DNA of 30,699 nucleotides from a virus. Location of the stretch: the IMG/VR virus record IMGVR_UViG_3300045738_000572, positions 1 through 30,699 of that record; one strand, 5' to 3'. This document shows positions 14,853 to 21,416 of the stretch, one piece after another (the first letter of the stretch is position 1; every line of letters begins with the position of its first letter). The notes under the pieces are model-generated. The model was not told the DNA's origin. It saw only the letters and a list, made by a program, of their open reading frames with translations, and ran no database searches. A program made the position numbers and the translations under genes.

Positions 14853-15154
14853 GCCAGCAATCCTACAATTAAAGTCTTTAACAACAACAGCAATCCAAAA
14901 GAGTTTAATATAATTAAAGCTCTATCTTCCCATATTGCTGAGACCACTAACCAACCTGTCACCCCAACAATTGAAAGGCTTAAATCATAAAATTGTAATC
15001 CTTCTACTCCTCTCATTGACATTGCAGCAAGAAGAAAGAAACTAGCTACCCATTTAATATACCAATCTGTAGTATATTTGGGTGTAGCTGATTTAAACCA
15101 CCTTTTAGAATGCTTTAGTTCTTCTGGAGTAGGATTTGGGTGTGCTTTATTCAT
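14849..15154 (-). CDS. Conserved small membrane protein with three helices
   Basis: The ATG at 15154 overlaps the methyltransferase stop (ATGA) and is preferred to an upstream in-frame GTG. The 101-aa product (MNKAHPNPTPEELKHSKRWF...) has a hydrophilic N-terminus and three hydrophobic segments: IKWVASFFLLAAMSM, LSLSIVGVTGWLVVSAIW and LIILNSFGLLLLLKTLIVGL. As I recall, proteins with this N-terminal segment are conserved in marine T4-like phages. Role unknown. Its stop overlaps the start of the next membrane microprotein. Confidence 0.7.
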   Translation of the reverse strand: MNKAHPNPTPEELKHSKRWFKSATPKYTTDWYIKWVASFFLLAAMSMRGVEGLQFYDLSLSIVGVTGWLVVSAIWEDRALIILNSFGLLLLLKTLIVGLLA

Positions 15155-15813
15155 CTTGTAAATGTGGCCAGCCACATTCCCCCTTTCGCTCTCTCATCGT
15201 TACCTCCTGCATACGTTGGCACGAGCCAGTCAGTTATAGATACCATTTCGTATCTTGGATCTTCCATAAATTCTTCAGATACTACTGAGTCTTGCCATTT
15301 AGTTCCATACTCATAAAATTTATCTAATTTCATAGGTGTAGTTTCTAAGGCCATAACAACCTGTTCTCCTTTGGGTCCACAATTAATTTGTAGAGGATAT
15401 TCTATATCTACATCAGCATGAGCATTACCTGGCTGGGCCCAATCTATTTCCCTTGCTGTTCCACCTATGTCTTTCTTCAAACTTTCCACTATTAATACCT
15501 TTGGTTTAGATAAATTTACAATCTGTTCCAACAAATGAAATGGACTGTGCAAATGATATAACAACCCCAGACATAAGACAACATCGAATTCTGGATTCGC
15601 TACCTGTTTGTAATAGTCATTGGCTGTACCATAAAAATCTGGAGTAATATCTCCACCGGGATCATATCTTATATGTGGGTCTACTGTAAATAAAGTATCT
15701 GCATATTCTCTAACGATCTCTGTGTGAATACCACAAGAAGCACCAAGTTCAAGGACTCTCTTGCCTGTTGTATATTGTTCAAATAGATCTTTTAAAAAAC
15801 CAGAATACTTCAT
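15151..15813 (-). CDS. Class I SAM-dependent methyltransferase
   Basis: This 220-aa protein carries SAM-binding motif I VLELGASCGIHT (20-31), an acidic residue after beta-2 (FTVDPHIRYD), and motif IV/V FDVVLCLGLLYHLHSPFHLLEQI, typical of small-molecule or glycan methyltransferases in which the YHL segment marks the catalytic region. Its ATG overlaps the FkbM stop in ATGA form, so two different methyltransferases are made together. Substrate unknown; the nearby dehydrogenase suggests a nucleotide sugar or polysaccharide. A membrane protein gene follows with the same overlap style. Confidence 0.85.
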   Translation of the reverse strand: MKYSGFLKDLFEQYTTGKRVLELGASCGIHTEIVREYADTLFTVDPHIRYDPGGDITPDFYGTANDYYKQVANPEFDVVLCLGLLYHLHSPFHLLEQIVNLSKPKVLIVESLKKDIGGTAREIDWAQPGNAHADVDIEYPLQINCGPKGEQVVMALETTPMKLDKFYEYGTKWQDSVVSEEFMEDPRYEMVSITDWLVPTYAGGNDERAKGGMWLATFTR

Positions 15814-16652
15814 GTAAATAAATTCTCTAATGTTCTTTTTTCATACCTACTCTTATGTATGAAAAATCTCTCTACATTCTTCTTATAATAGGTAAACTCG
15901 TCATCAACTTCAGTACCATTTGGCAGAGTAATAATAAAGTCTCTTTCAAGGAACCAGTCTTGTATCATTTGTAATGTAAATCCAAATCTTTCTGGTTGGC
16001 CTTGAATCATTTCTAACTGAACAACAGGTTTATCTCTCATTATAGTTTCTTCAGCTCCCATAACTACAGGATATTCATAACCCTCAGCATCTACTTTAAT
16101 TATGTCTACATTTTCGTAGCCATAACAATCTAATTTGTTTATTATAACGGTTTGTATTTCATCTACACTTGGTTTTGTAGTTGCACCCACTGGTCCTCTC
16201 TTTGTATGCGTTCTTTTAAGATGATTTGAGCCTGCGTTGTTCTTCTTAATTTGTATTTCAAATGATCCTGGCTTATCGCCTAAACCACAATTATGAGTTT
16301 CTATCTTTGCTCTTTGTAGAAGAGATGAATTGGGCCACCAAGCTTTTAAAAATTCTTTTTGTTCTTTTGCCAGCTGTATATTAAGTGTTGCCATGTCATA
16401 AGTTTGTTTAACAGGTTCAAATGATTTTACTTCATCAGCCCAAGTTGCATATTCAATAGTGTTCATACCTATATTCATACCGACATCAATTATTGTTCTA
16501 GCATTAGGAACCAAGGCCCTTAAATATTTTAAATTTTTCTGTTGATAAGGTCCTGCGCCTGCAATCCTTTGTTGATAAAATGTATCATCTCTGTAAATCC
16601 ACAATGGTCTGCCTAAAGCGTTATGTACTAATTCTTTTTCGTATTCAATCAT
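15810..16652 (-). CDS. FkbM-family methyltransferase
   Basis: The core motifs of the FkbM family are present: TIIDVGMNIGMNTIEYA (SAM motif I), a VKSFEPVKQTYD segment, IIKVDAEGYEYPVVMGA (the signature DxEG[YH]E) and PVVQLEM. FkbM enzymes O-methylate sugars or macrolides. I choose the ATG at 16652 (MIEYEKELVHNALG, 280 aa) because it overlaps the stop of a 29-aa ORF in ATGA form. The frame can be read up to a TTG at 16742, adding 30 residues, but that stretch lies over the small membrane ORF and has no clear ribosome site. It ends with an ATGA overlap onto the second methyltransferase gene. Confidence 0.85.
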   Translation of the reverse strand: MIEYEKELVHNALGRPLWIYRDDTFYQQRIAGAGPYQQKNLKYLRALVPNARTIIDVGMNIGMNTIEYATWADEVKSFEPVKQTYDMATLNIQLAKEQKEFLKAWWPNSSLLQRAKIETHNCGLGDKPGSFEIQIKKNNAGSNHLKRTHTKRGPVGATTKPSVDEIQTVIINKLDCYGYENVDIIKVDAEGYEYPVVMGAEETIMRDKPVVQLEMIQGQPERFGFTLQMIQDWFLERDFIITLPNGTEVDDEFTYYKKNVERFFIHKSRYEKRTLENLFT

Positions 16653-16738
16653 CTTATTATATACATCAAAGCTGCGACTATAATAAGCAGCGCCAACGGA
16701 CCTACTATTATTATAAAATCTAATAGTGTCATTCTCAT
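16649..16738 (-). CDS. Membrane microprotein of 29 aa between gp43 and fkbM
   Basis: The ATG overlaps the polymerase TGA (ATGA) and the ORF's own TGA overlaps the ATG of the FkbM gene (ATGA). It encodes MRMTLLDFIIIVGPLALLII followed by VAALMYIIR, essentially one transmembrane helix with a positively charged end. The two-sided coupling is the same architecture as at the other junctions in this cluster, which argues for translation. Function unknown; a membrane tether, regulator or translational bridge are possible. Confidence 0.6.
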   Translation of the reverse strand: MRMTLLDFIIIVGPLALLIIVAALMYIIR

Positions 16739-19230
16739 CCAAATAAACCCTCTAAGGTTGCTTGTGGTTCTGTATGCCAACCTAATGGATTTAAAATATG
16801 TTCCAAAGGATCTACAAATGCCTTTTGGAAGATTAAATCATAATCAATATATTTTTGTAAACCAAATTCTGTAGGAAGTTTTGTAACGAATGCTACTGTA
16901 TTTTCTTTTATAGGATTGGGTTCTTTTAAATATAAGAACTTAATTTTATCTCCCTCATGAATTTTTTCATACTTTAATCCTAATTTAAATTTATTTATAT
17001 AATAGTTATATAACAAGCTTCCCCTAACATGAATAGGTGTTCCTTTAGAATAAATATCTGCCGTACTTCTATACTTCTTCATATTGTTACACCCTCTAGG
17101 GAACGCAATTAGTTCTGCAGACTTAGTAAGGAAGTCCTCTTTGGCGTCTGCTACGTAGCTTTGTAATGTTTCTTCATCGCTAGTAAGTATAAGACGTACG
17201 GCCTCCCTTAGAGAGTCTCTAATTACGCCTGGCGTACTTGATCTCACTATCTCTAAACCCATTACCTTTAACTTAGGAACTTGTAACCTGAGTCCTTCAT
17301 CATCATATACGTTTAAGGCGTAACGTTTCTTAGCTACAAATATGCCTTTATCTGCTATTATCTCTCTTGTAAAGTTTATTTTCTTTTCAAAAGCATTAGT
17401 GTAATTGGCCAGTTGTAACATTGCCTGATCTAATATTGGTTCTATTTTCTCAGATGCAATCTTATCTATTAAACTAATTATCTGTGGCCTGGATTTGTCA
17501 GGAAAAAAGTTTTTAACCATGTTATCTAATGTAACATAACAAGAATCAGTATCACTATAAAAAGAATAAGTCTTATCTTCTGTACCGCAGACTTTATTAA
17601 CATACTTGTCAATTGCCTTTGCTGTGTCTCTAATCACTAATTGCCCAGTCATTGTAATACCTTCTGCAAGTCTATCATCATAGAATCTAAAGTATTGGTT
17701 TGCCAGGGCACCATATAAACTATTCAATTGAATTTTTCTTGCCATTTGGAAATTATTATATTTACTAATCTCATTTTCATAAACTTTAGCACCTGTTTCT
17801 TGGAACTTCCTTTGTGCCTCGTGCATCTTTCTTTTAAATCTTAATCTTTCATTAAAAAGCTTCTGTACTATCTCAGGGAATAATCCTTGCTTCTCCCTTG
17901 TATAACAAGTTCCATTAGCTGCCATGGCGTAATTCTTTTCTTTTAACTTGTCTAACTTATACCTATCTAACAAGTCATCTACTTTTACGTCATATCGAAA
18001 CCCAGGAACAAGAGTTTCTGGGCTCATATTGTATTGCATAATAATAGAAGGATACAGGCTTGTAGCATCAAAACTACATATCCAATCATAGGCACCAGGT
18101 ACGGGTTCTTGTACATAGGCTCCTTCGATTGTTCTTTCTTTCCTGCCACCACCTTGGTGTAAGACAATTTTCTTTTTCCATAAGTGATTATATAATAAAC
18201 TATCCCATGTTCTAACCGCAGAATATATGTCATTAAAATTACATTTAGCATCGTATGCCATTGTAATAGCCAGTTCAATAAGTTTCATTTTGTCTTCTAA
18301 CTTATCAACAAGGACTGTATCAATAATATTATACTCTACAAATCTATTCCAATCCTTTTCGTAAAACTGTTGAAGGGTATCAAAACCGTGTTCTAATTTC
18401 TTTTCACCTAGCTCTGTTTCTGCAATAAAATCTAACTTGTAACTCTCTCTAGTGACATAGGTAAATTTTCTATACAAGTCATAATAGTCTAATTGGGCAA
18501 CACCTGTTATTTCGTATGCTGTCTTTTCCTGCCCCATAAATCTAACATTTCTTTTCTGTACTATCCCAAAGGGAGAATATTTTTTATGTTCATTCTCGCC
18601 TAATACTCGTTCTGTTCTAGCAAGTATATAAGGAATATCAAACAATTGAATATTCCAACCTGTTATTATATCAGGAGTATTATTTTCCCACCACTCTAAA
18701 AAAGTTTTAAGAAGATTGTATTCATCTGAACATACAGTATAATCTATATCTAAATGTTTTGTGGCCTCCCCTGGTGTAAACTCCCCAAGTCCGAAAGTTG
18801 TTATCTTCTTGGTGTTGTTGTTTTGAAGTGTGATAACTACTATTTTCTCGCTTGGAGAGTCTACGTTAGGAAATCCGCCTTCTGACGTTGTTTCAATGTC
18901 AACAGAGTAAATAGCTATTTTGTTAGCATCCCATTTAATATCCTTAGGATATTTTTCTGTTATGTATTGGTAACCATAATAATTTTGTCCAAATACTGGA
19001 AAATTAGAAACATCTTTGTACCTATTAAAAAATTCTGTTGCTTCTTTATTGGATTCAAACTGTATAGGAGATACTGACTCTCCAAAAATGCTTTTATATT
19101 CTGAGGGTTTGTCTGATTTGACAAATAGGGTAGGTCTGAAATCGTGTCGTGATGTAAAACGTTCTCCGTTCTTCACTCCACGGACCAGGATTTTGTCGCC
19201 ATAATGACGCGCATAAGTATAAAAATTCAT
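16735..19230 (-). CDS. 43: Family-B DNA polymerase, T4 gp43
   Basis: This 831-aa protein is the phage replicative polymerase. Exonuclease motifs: Exo I D111-I-E113 in IYSVDIETT, Exo II GWNIQLFDIPY, Exo III EYNIIDTVLV. Polymerase motifs: A SFDATSLYPSIIMQY, B QLNSLYGALAN, C FYSDTDSCYV with the catalytic Asp pair. T4 gp43 has 898 aa, so it is slightly shorter. It works with sliding clamp gp45, loader gp44/62 and helicase gp41, all in this window. Expression should start at the perfect promoter at 19258-19286, only about 20 nt before the ATG. RegA represses its own and other early messages in T4; whether it acts here is not visible. The stop overlaps a 29-aa membrane ORF. Confidence 0.96.
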   Translation of the reverse strand: MNFYTYARHYGDKILVRGVKNGERFTSRHDFRPTLFVKSDKPSEYKSIFGESVSPIQFESNKEATEFFNRYKDVSNFPVFGQNYYGYQYITEKYPKDIKWDANKIAIYSVDIETTSEGGFPNVDSPSEKIVVITLQNNNTKKITTFGLGEFTPGEATKHLDIDYTVCSDEYNLLKTFLEWWENNTPDIITGWNIQLFDIPYILARTERVLGENEHKKYSPFGIVQKRNVRFMGQEKTAYEITGVAQLDYYDLYRKFTYVTRESYKLDFIAETELGEKKLEHGFDTLQQFYEKDWNRFVEYNIIDTVLVDKLEDKMKLIELAITMAYDAKCNFNDIYSAVRTWDSLLYNHLWKKKIVLHQGGGRKERTIEGAYVQEPVPGAYDWICSFDATSLYPSIIMQYNMSPETLVPGFRYDVKVDDLLDRYKLDKLKEKNYAMAANGTCYTREKQGLFPEIVQKLFNERLRFKRKMHEAQRKFQETGAKVYENEISKYNNFQMARKIQLNSLYGALANQYFRFYDDRLAEGITMTGQLVIRDTAKAIDKYVNKVCGTEDKTYSFYSDTDSCYVTLDNMVKNFFPDKSRPQIISLIDKIASEKIEPILDQAMLQLANYTNAFEKKINFTREIIADKGIFVAKKRYALNVYDDEGLRLQVPKLKVMGLEIVRSSTPGVIRDSLREAVRLILTSDEETLQSYVADAKEDFLTKSAELIAFPRGCNNMKKYRSTADIYSKGTPIHVRGSLLYNYYINKFKLGLKYEKIHEGDKIKFLYLKEPNPIKENTVAFVTKLPTEFGLQKYIDYDLIFQKAFVDPLEHILNPLGWHTEPQATLEGLFG

Positions 19231-19257
19231 AATATATCCAACACCAACATATAGTAC

Positions 19258-19286
19258 ATTATAGGCTCTTTCGAACCTCGAGTCAA
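19258..19286 (-). promoter_or_regulatory. Sigma70-type promoter for the polymerase gene
   Basis: Minus strand: TTGACT (19281-19286), 17-nt spacer, TATAAT (19258-19263), in the only gap between the nuclease-fold gene and gp43. The expected start site gives a leader of about 20 nt with GGAT before the ATG. Confidence 0.88.
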
Positions 19287-19289
19287 CTA

Positions 19290-19739
19290 TTAATCTTCGA
19301 AAAAGGTACGGTTAATTAAATGTTCTTCTGCTCTTTGTTCTTTTGATTTTCCATGATATGTAACCGCATGATGTGAGGCAATCATATGTTCATTTACATT
19401 GTGTCTATATTTGATAGATGCAACAGGACTACCATTAGCATCTGTCCCGGACTCTGTTTCTTTTATAGTAATAAATTCACCGAGGATTCTTCCATATTTA
19501 CCTTTTCCATCAAGCCTCGTTTTGAGTACAGCTCCATCTGCAAGTTCTTTTTTGAGGAATTCTTTTGCCATGAGTCCGTATTTCTTTTCGTCGAGATCTC
19601 GGGTTCTACATGCCGGCGAATCGATGCCATGTAGCCTGACATGTCGTTTATGTAACCACACGCCAAAGCCCAAGTCGATGTCAACAACTACTGTATCTCC
19701 ATCAATTACTCTTACAATGTTTGCTCTATATTCGTACAC
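19290..19739 (-). CDS. Staphylococcal-nuclease-fold protein with altered catalytic site
   Basis: This 149-aa protein shows the SNase domain: VRVIDGDTVVVDID (calcium-binding D13 and D15), VRLHGIDSP with R35 and D40, and KYGRILGEF with R84. These match D19, D21, R35, D40 and R87 of staphylococcal nuclease. The general base E43 of that enzyme (in DTPE) is replaced by Ala here (IDSPACRTRD). The protein may therefore have little phosphodiesterase activity or use another base. The start is a GTG directly after the upstream TAA. Related phage proteins are presumed to degrade or process DNA. A perfect promoter for gp43 follows its stop. Confidence 0.78.
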   Translation of the reverse strand: MYEYRANIVRVIDGDTVVVDIDLGFGVWLHKRHVRLHGIDSPACRTRDLDEKKYGLMAKEFLKKELADGAVLKTRLDGKGKYGRILGEFITIKETESGTDANGSPVASIKYRHNVNEHMIASHHAVTYHGKSKEQRAEEHLINRTFFED

Positions 19740-20081
19740 TTAATTTTTAATTTCATTTAATACCTTTTTATTTATAAAATCAGGCGTCACAACGATACCT
19801 GAACCAAATTTGGAATTATAAGCATTTAATAAATTTGTGTCAGGATCATAGACAGAAATTATGTGATTAGGGAATATAGGAACCTTATGTTGTTTTGCAA
19901 AGGGAGCATAAGGAGCAAGACCAACGCCAAATTCGTTTTCGTCGCCACCAGGTTTTGGCATCATTAAAATAACTGCTGGGTTCTCTATAAGTAAAAATGC
20001 TTTACCATCTATTTCTGTATCAGAAACCACACCCATGATGTCCTCACCTGAGACTAATTTAATAATCTGAACGTTTGCCAT
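19740..20081 (-). CDS. Conserved hypothetical protein, beta-rich (Sm-like?)
   Basis: This 113-aa protein starts MANVQIIKLVSGEDIMGVVS, continues with LLIENPAVILMM and ends with a helix (FINKKVLNEIKN). The opening, a strand with SGE-D-I-x-G followed by another strand, recalls Sm/LSm-like small beta-barrel proteins found in T4-like marine phages, but this is only resemblance. A good GGAG lies ahead of the ATG. It sits between hsp20 and the nuclease-fold gene, about 15 nt after hsp20. Confidence 0.6.
   Translation of the reverse strand: MANVQIIKLVSGEDIMGVVSDTEIDGKAFLLIENPAVILMMPKPGGDENEFGVGLAPYAPFAKQHKVPIFPNHIISVYDPDTNLLNAYNSKFGSGIVVTPDFINKKVLNEIKN
19769..19776 (-). promoter_or_regulatory. Late-promoter match TATAAATA
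   Basis: Exact T4 late octamer on the minus strand near the 3' end of the 113-aa gene, 30 nt ahead of the GTG of the nuclease-fold gene. The position would allow a short-leader late transcript. Confidence 0.4.
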
Positions 20082-20096
20082 GCTCCTACTCCTGCA

Positions 20097-20555
20097 TTAT
20101 TTAGTTTTTATTTCAATTGATTTAGGCTTTTTAGCATCTGGTATTTCATTTTCCAAAGATACTGTTAAGACCCCGTCTTTTAACTTGGCACCCTTTACTA
20201 CTACGGTGTCAGCCAAAGACCAGGAGCGTCTGAATTTGCGTTCAGCTATTCCTTTGTGTATAAAATTGTCAGGTTCGCCGTCTACTGCTCCCTGATGTTG
20301 ATCTCCTGTGATAGTAAGAGTTCCATCCTCTACAGAAACATCCAACTGTTTTTCTTTGAAACCAGCGAGTGCTAGTTGAACTTCAAATTTATAGTCGTCT
20401 ATTTTTTGGATGTTAAAAGGTGGAAAGTTATTATTTACCGGCTCAAAGTCCTTTTGAAGTAAATCAAAGACTCTATTGAATCCGATAAATTGTCTTTCTA
20501 TTTGTGGAAATGTGTGGACGAAATTGTCCCAATTCGCTGTGGTTAGTTTTACCAT
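20097..20555 (-). CDS. hsp20: Hsp20 / alpha-crystallin small heat-shock protein
   Basis: This 152-aa protein has a short N-terminal arm (FNRVFDLLQKDF), an alpha-crystallin domain from about residue 45 (FNIQKIDDYKFEVQLALAGF) through KLKDGVLTVSLEN, and a C-terminal tail ending KPKSIEIKTK. It is an ATP-independent holdase that keeps unfolding proteins soluble. Small heat-shock genes are a hallmark of marine T4-like phages, where assembly or host-protein protection is suspected. The ATG is preceded by a strong AAGGAG. The 190-nt gap upstream is structured and the SD can pair with an upstream CUUUU, a possible thermosensor (see 20562-20586). Confidence 0.93.
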   Translation of the reverse strand: MVKLTTANWDNFVHTFPQIERQFIGFNRVFDLLQKDFEPVNNNFPPFNIQKIDDYKFEVQLALAGFKEKQLDVSVEDGTLTITGDQHQGAVDGEPDNFIHKGIAERKFRRSWSLADTVVVKGAKLKDGVLTVSLENEIPDAKKPKSIEIKTK

Positions 20556-20561
20556 TGTTTT

Positions 20562-20586
20562 CTCCTTATTAAGCGAGTTGTAAAAG
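20562..20586 (-). promoter_or_regulatory. Possible FourU-type pairing over the hsp20 ribosome binding site
   Basis: In the message, CUUUU (20582-20586) can pair with AGGAG (20562-20566), the Shine-Dalgarno of hsp20, with C-G, U-A, U-G, U-G and U-A pairs and a 15-nt loop. A run of four U facing AGGA is the core of FourU RNA thermometers, known in front of small heat-shock genes. The stem is short and the loop is long, so this is a hypothesis. Confidence 0.3.
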
Positions 20587-20587
20587 T

Positions 20588-20608
20588 GGACACCCTTTCG
20601 GCGTGTCC
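20588..20608 (-). terminator. Hairpin GGACAC / GTGTCC ahead of hsp20 (possible weak terminator)
   Basis: On the minus strand GGACAC, loop GCCGAAAGG and GTGTCC form a 6-bp stem followed by A-CTTTT. The short T run makes it a weak or leaky terminator at best. It could also be a 5'-UTR structure of hsp20. Confidence 0.45.
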
Positions 20609-20744
20609 GTTGGAATGATCAGGGGGTTCTGTTTTCAATGTAAACATCTTCAGTTTTCCCCCCATCACAAACTGCTGGTCTTCATTCTATTCAGTAGCGC
20701 CTGTTTGACCAGGCATTCCTGCGTTGTTTTCCGACTTCGCATTT
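20609..20744 (-). other. Non-coding structured segment between oxygenase and hsp20
   Basis: No convincing gene is present. The minus-strand RNA can form GCCTG / CAGGC around GTCAAA (near 20709-20724), and a longer-range GGGGG / CCCCC pairing (about 20659-20629) enclosing CUG...CAG and GUUU...AAAC pairs. A TATAAATA match stands at the 5' end (20746-20753). Two ORFs of 25 codons or fewer here lack support. The segment could be a small RNA or a long leader of hsp20. Confidence 0.4.
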
Positions 20745-21416
20745 TTATTTATAATCCTTTGTGCTTTTAGATACAAGTTTATCCCTAATTTGGTCCTCTA
20801 TAGGGAGATTTCGGAACCATAAGTTCAGGGCATACTTCTCGCCTGCCAGTACTGGTTGTGCTTGATGTCTTGTTTTGGGATCAGGAACCTGTGTTCCTAT
20901 AACTGTGTTGCTGAATAAAACTACTCTGCCTGCTTTAGGCCTAATACCTTTACCTAATTCTACGAAGACTGTATCTCCACCGTCTGCTACTTCATTACAA
21001 TATAAAAGAAGTGTTACTACTCTATTTCCTTGTATGCCTCCCTTCTTCTCTTCCTTTGATCTCTCTGTGCCTGCAGGAAAAGCATCTAAGTGGGCATCAT
21101 ATTCCTCACCTAGTTCGTAATGTAATGCTTGTACATTTTCTGCTTGTGAATAATGTAGGTTTGTTAATTGTGAGGATCTTATTAGAAAGGTAACGGCTGT
21201 TGGGCTTTTTTTATAATCCAACCAGCCCATTTGATTTGTTCTTCCATAATGATCATGATCATCGCCGTCTTTACCTTGTGTAACTTTGCCTCGAGTCCAT
21301 TGAACGTTCTCGTTCATATCTATTATTAATTGTTTACATTCAGGCTCACTCATAAATTCATCCCACACCATAATTGTGGGGTTGAATAAACTAATTACCT
21401 GCTTTAATTTTGCCAT
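20745..21416 (-). CDS. Prolyl-4-hydroxylase-like 2OG-Fe(II) oxygenase
   Basis: From the ATG at 21416 (MAKLKQVISLFNPT, with AGGTGG five bases upstream; an in-frame GTG lies three codons earlier) the 223-aa protein has all expected ligands: H109-L-D111 in EYDAHLDAF, distal H184 in KTRHQAQPVLAGEKYALNLWFR, and K194 for 2-oxoglutarate. It should hydroxylate a protein or peptide side chain using O2, Fe(II) and 2OG. The gene overlaps the radical-SAM gene by 26 nt, so both enzymes are probably made together and may act on one target. It differs from the second oxygenase (9538-10134), which lacks the distal His. Confidence 0.88.
   Translation of the reverse strand: MAKLKQVISLFNPTIMVWDEFMSEPECKQLIIDMNENVQWTRGKVTQGKDGDDHDHYGRTNQMGWLDYKKSPTAVTFLIRSSQLTNLHYSQAENVQALHYELGEEYDAHLDAFPAGTERSKEEKKGGIQGNRVVTLLLYCNEVADGGDTVFVELGKGIRPKAGRVVLFSNTVIGTQVPDPKTRHQAQPVLAGEKYALNLWFRNLPIEDQIRDKLVSKSTKDYK
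20746..20753 (-). promoter_or_regulatory. Late-promoter match TATAAATA
   Basis: Exact T4 late octamer at the stop codon of the prolyl-hydroxylase-like gene and at the 5' end of the non-coding segment before hsp20. Transcripts from here would carry about 190 nt of structured leader. Confidence 0.5.

Noticed and set aside
16992-16999. TATAAATA match within gp43
   Set aside because: It lies deep in the polymerase coding sequence with no gene start within 200 nt downstream.
18024-18278. 84-aa minus-strand ORF inside the polymerase gene
   Set aside because: It is an out-of-frame shadow covering conserved polymerase motif A; no independent support.
20660-20744. Two ORFs of about 10 to 25 codons in the gap before hsp20
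   Set aside because: Composition is not protein-like, start sites are poor, and the DNA is better explained by hairpins.
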